From assembly GCF_013522925.1 (NCBI RefSeq), contig NZ_JAAMQU010000024.1, positions 1 through 39,014 of the forward strand: a DNA stretch of 39,014 bases. Direction: 5' to 3'. Below are positions 38,410-39,014 of the stretch, in pieces (position 1 is the stretch's first letter; the number at the start of each line of letters is the position of its first letter). The notes beneath the pieces were generated by a model. That model saw only the letters and a list, made by a program, of their open reading frames with translations, was not told the DNA's origin and did no database searches. The stretch comes from Pseudomonas japonica. Its GTDB lineage: Bacteria; Pseudomonadota; Gammaproteobacteria; Pseudomonadales; Pseudomonadaceae. The position numbers and the translations under genes were made by a program.

Positions 38410-38880
38410 TCAAAGCGTTCCGATACGGCCCAGCTCGGCTTTCAACTGCTCATCGCTCAGTGTTGCGAAGGGCAGCGCCAGGAAGGCGCGCACGCGTTCC
38501 TGGATCTTGGCCAGGGTGGTGGCGAACGCCGCATCAATGTCAGCCTCCGCGCCGGTGGCTTCCGAGGGATCAGCCAGGCCCCAATGCGCTTTCAAGGCAG
38601 GGCCGAAGAAGACGGGGCAGGCTTCGCCAGCGGCGCGGTCACAGACGGTGATCACGATGTCCGGCGGCGCGCTTTCAAAGGCGTCCGACGCCTTGCTGCT
38701 CAAGCCGGCCGTAGGAATGCCGGCAGCTTCCAGCGTGTGCAGCGCGCGCGGGTTGACCCGACCGCTGGGAAAACTGCCCGAACTGACCGCTTCGAAGCCG
38801 TCCGGGGCCAAGTGATTGAACACTGCTTCGGAGAGGATGCTGCGGCAGCTGTTGTGGGTGCACATAAACAGGACTTTCAT
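38410..38880 (-). CDS. arsC: ArsC, low-molecular-weight-phosphatase-type arsenate reductase
   Basis: This 156-residue enzyme reduces arsenate to arsenite for export by ArsB. The P-loop CTHNSCRS holds the nucleophile Cys7 and Arg13. The two relay cysteines, Cys80 and Cys88, are in VCDRAAGEACP. It belongs to the LMW-phosphatase class, not the glutaredoxin-dependent class. AAGGAAG precedes the ATG. It lies 16 bp after the arsB stop and 47 bp before arsH. Confidence 0.95.
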   Translation of the reverse strand: MKVLFMCTHNSCRSILSEAVFNHLAPDGFEAVSSGSFPSGRVNPRALHTLEAAGIPTAGLSSKASDAFESAPPDIVITVCDRAAGEACPVFFGPALKAHWGLADPSEATGAEADIDAAFATTLAKIQERVRAFLALPFATLSDEQLKAELGRIGTL

Positions 38881-38896
38881 CAGAGGCTTCCTTGAT

Positions 38897-39014
38897 TCAG
38901 AAACTCAGGCGCAAGGCCAAAGCACAGAGGGTGGCGACGAGGATGGGCAGGGTCAGCACGATCCCGGTCTTGAAGTAGTAACCCCAGCTGATGGTGATCC
39001 CCCGCTTGGCCAGC
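38897..39014 (-). CDS. arsB: ArsB, C-terminal 38 codons (enters from the right edge)
   Basis: The minus strand from the edge reads LAKRGITISWGYYFKTGIVL and then TLPILVATLCALALRLSF before a TGA at 38899-38897. This is the conserved C-terminus of ArsB. The operon order arsB-arsC-arsH is normal. The beginning of this gene is beyond the edge. It fits the truncated arsB at the left edge almost exactly (see findings). Confidence 0.93.
   Translation of the reverse strand, partial: LAKRGITISWGYYFKTGIVLTLPILVATLCALALRLSF

Overview
The window reads as Pseudomonas accessory DNA. The evidence is CopR-type boxes, a RulAB-type SOS mutagenesis operon, a Pseudomonas-style ars operon (arsR-arsB-arsC-arsH) and mostly GC-rich coding with AT-rich patches. 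It is essentially a metal-resistance island: arsenic at both edges, a Co/Ni exporter, a Mn exporter with its riboswitch, and about 19 kb of copper genes. A maintenance and accessory section follows, with an integrase, a partition locus, small ICE/plasmid-type genes, a chemoreceptor and SOS genes. No replication initiator, conjugation machinery, rRNA, tRNA or CRISPR array was seen.

Layout. 1-1499 (-): arsR and a partial arsB. 1665-2905 (-): dmeR-dmeF for Co/Ni efflux. 3215-3958 (-): mntP under a yybP-ykoY Mn riboswitch. 4045-22658: copper. The parts are a Cys-rich cytosolic copper-storage protein, a DUF305 protein, a PtrA-like small protein, copABCD, a DUF411 protein, a Cys-rich small exported protein plus cusCBA, cueR with the P1B ATPase, copZ, and the copRS two-component system. 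22739-25525: an orphan traX, a small unknown gene, and a DUF2513-integrase pair behind a palindromic operator. 25562-26849: parA plus a ribbon-helix-helix partner, transcribed away from a helically phased hexamer array that looks like a centromere. 27011-31874: small genes, some degenerate, and two receiver-only response regulators. 31895-33523: a chemoreceptor. 33801-36806: a LexA box followed by a small gene, rulA, rulB, another small gene and an SRAP/YedK gene. 37020-39014: arsN1 convergent with arsH, arsC and the 3' end of arsB.

The copper genes fall under two controls. Five near-identical 16-bp dyads (consensus CTTACAGAAATGTAAT) precede the storage protein, the DUF305 gene, copABCD, the DUF411/cus divergent promoter and copRS. 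They define a self-contained CopR regulon for periplasmic detoxification and export. The ATPase and copZ diverge from a region with two CueR-type promoters, giving cytosolic Cu(I) control.

The two window ends fit together. The left end holds 370 codons of arsB and the right end holds its last 38 codons, in the right orientation and order (arsR-arsB | arsB-arsC-arsH), with only about 19 codons missing. The window may therefore be an almost complete circle of about 39.07 kb, or one unit of a tandem repeat. The strongest candidates for something undescribed are the phased GAWWTC array with its parA-RHH operon, this end-joining, and the compact CopR regulon.
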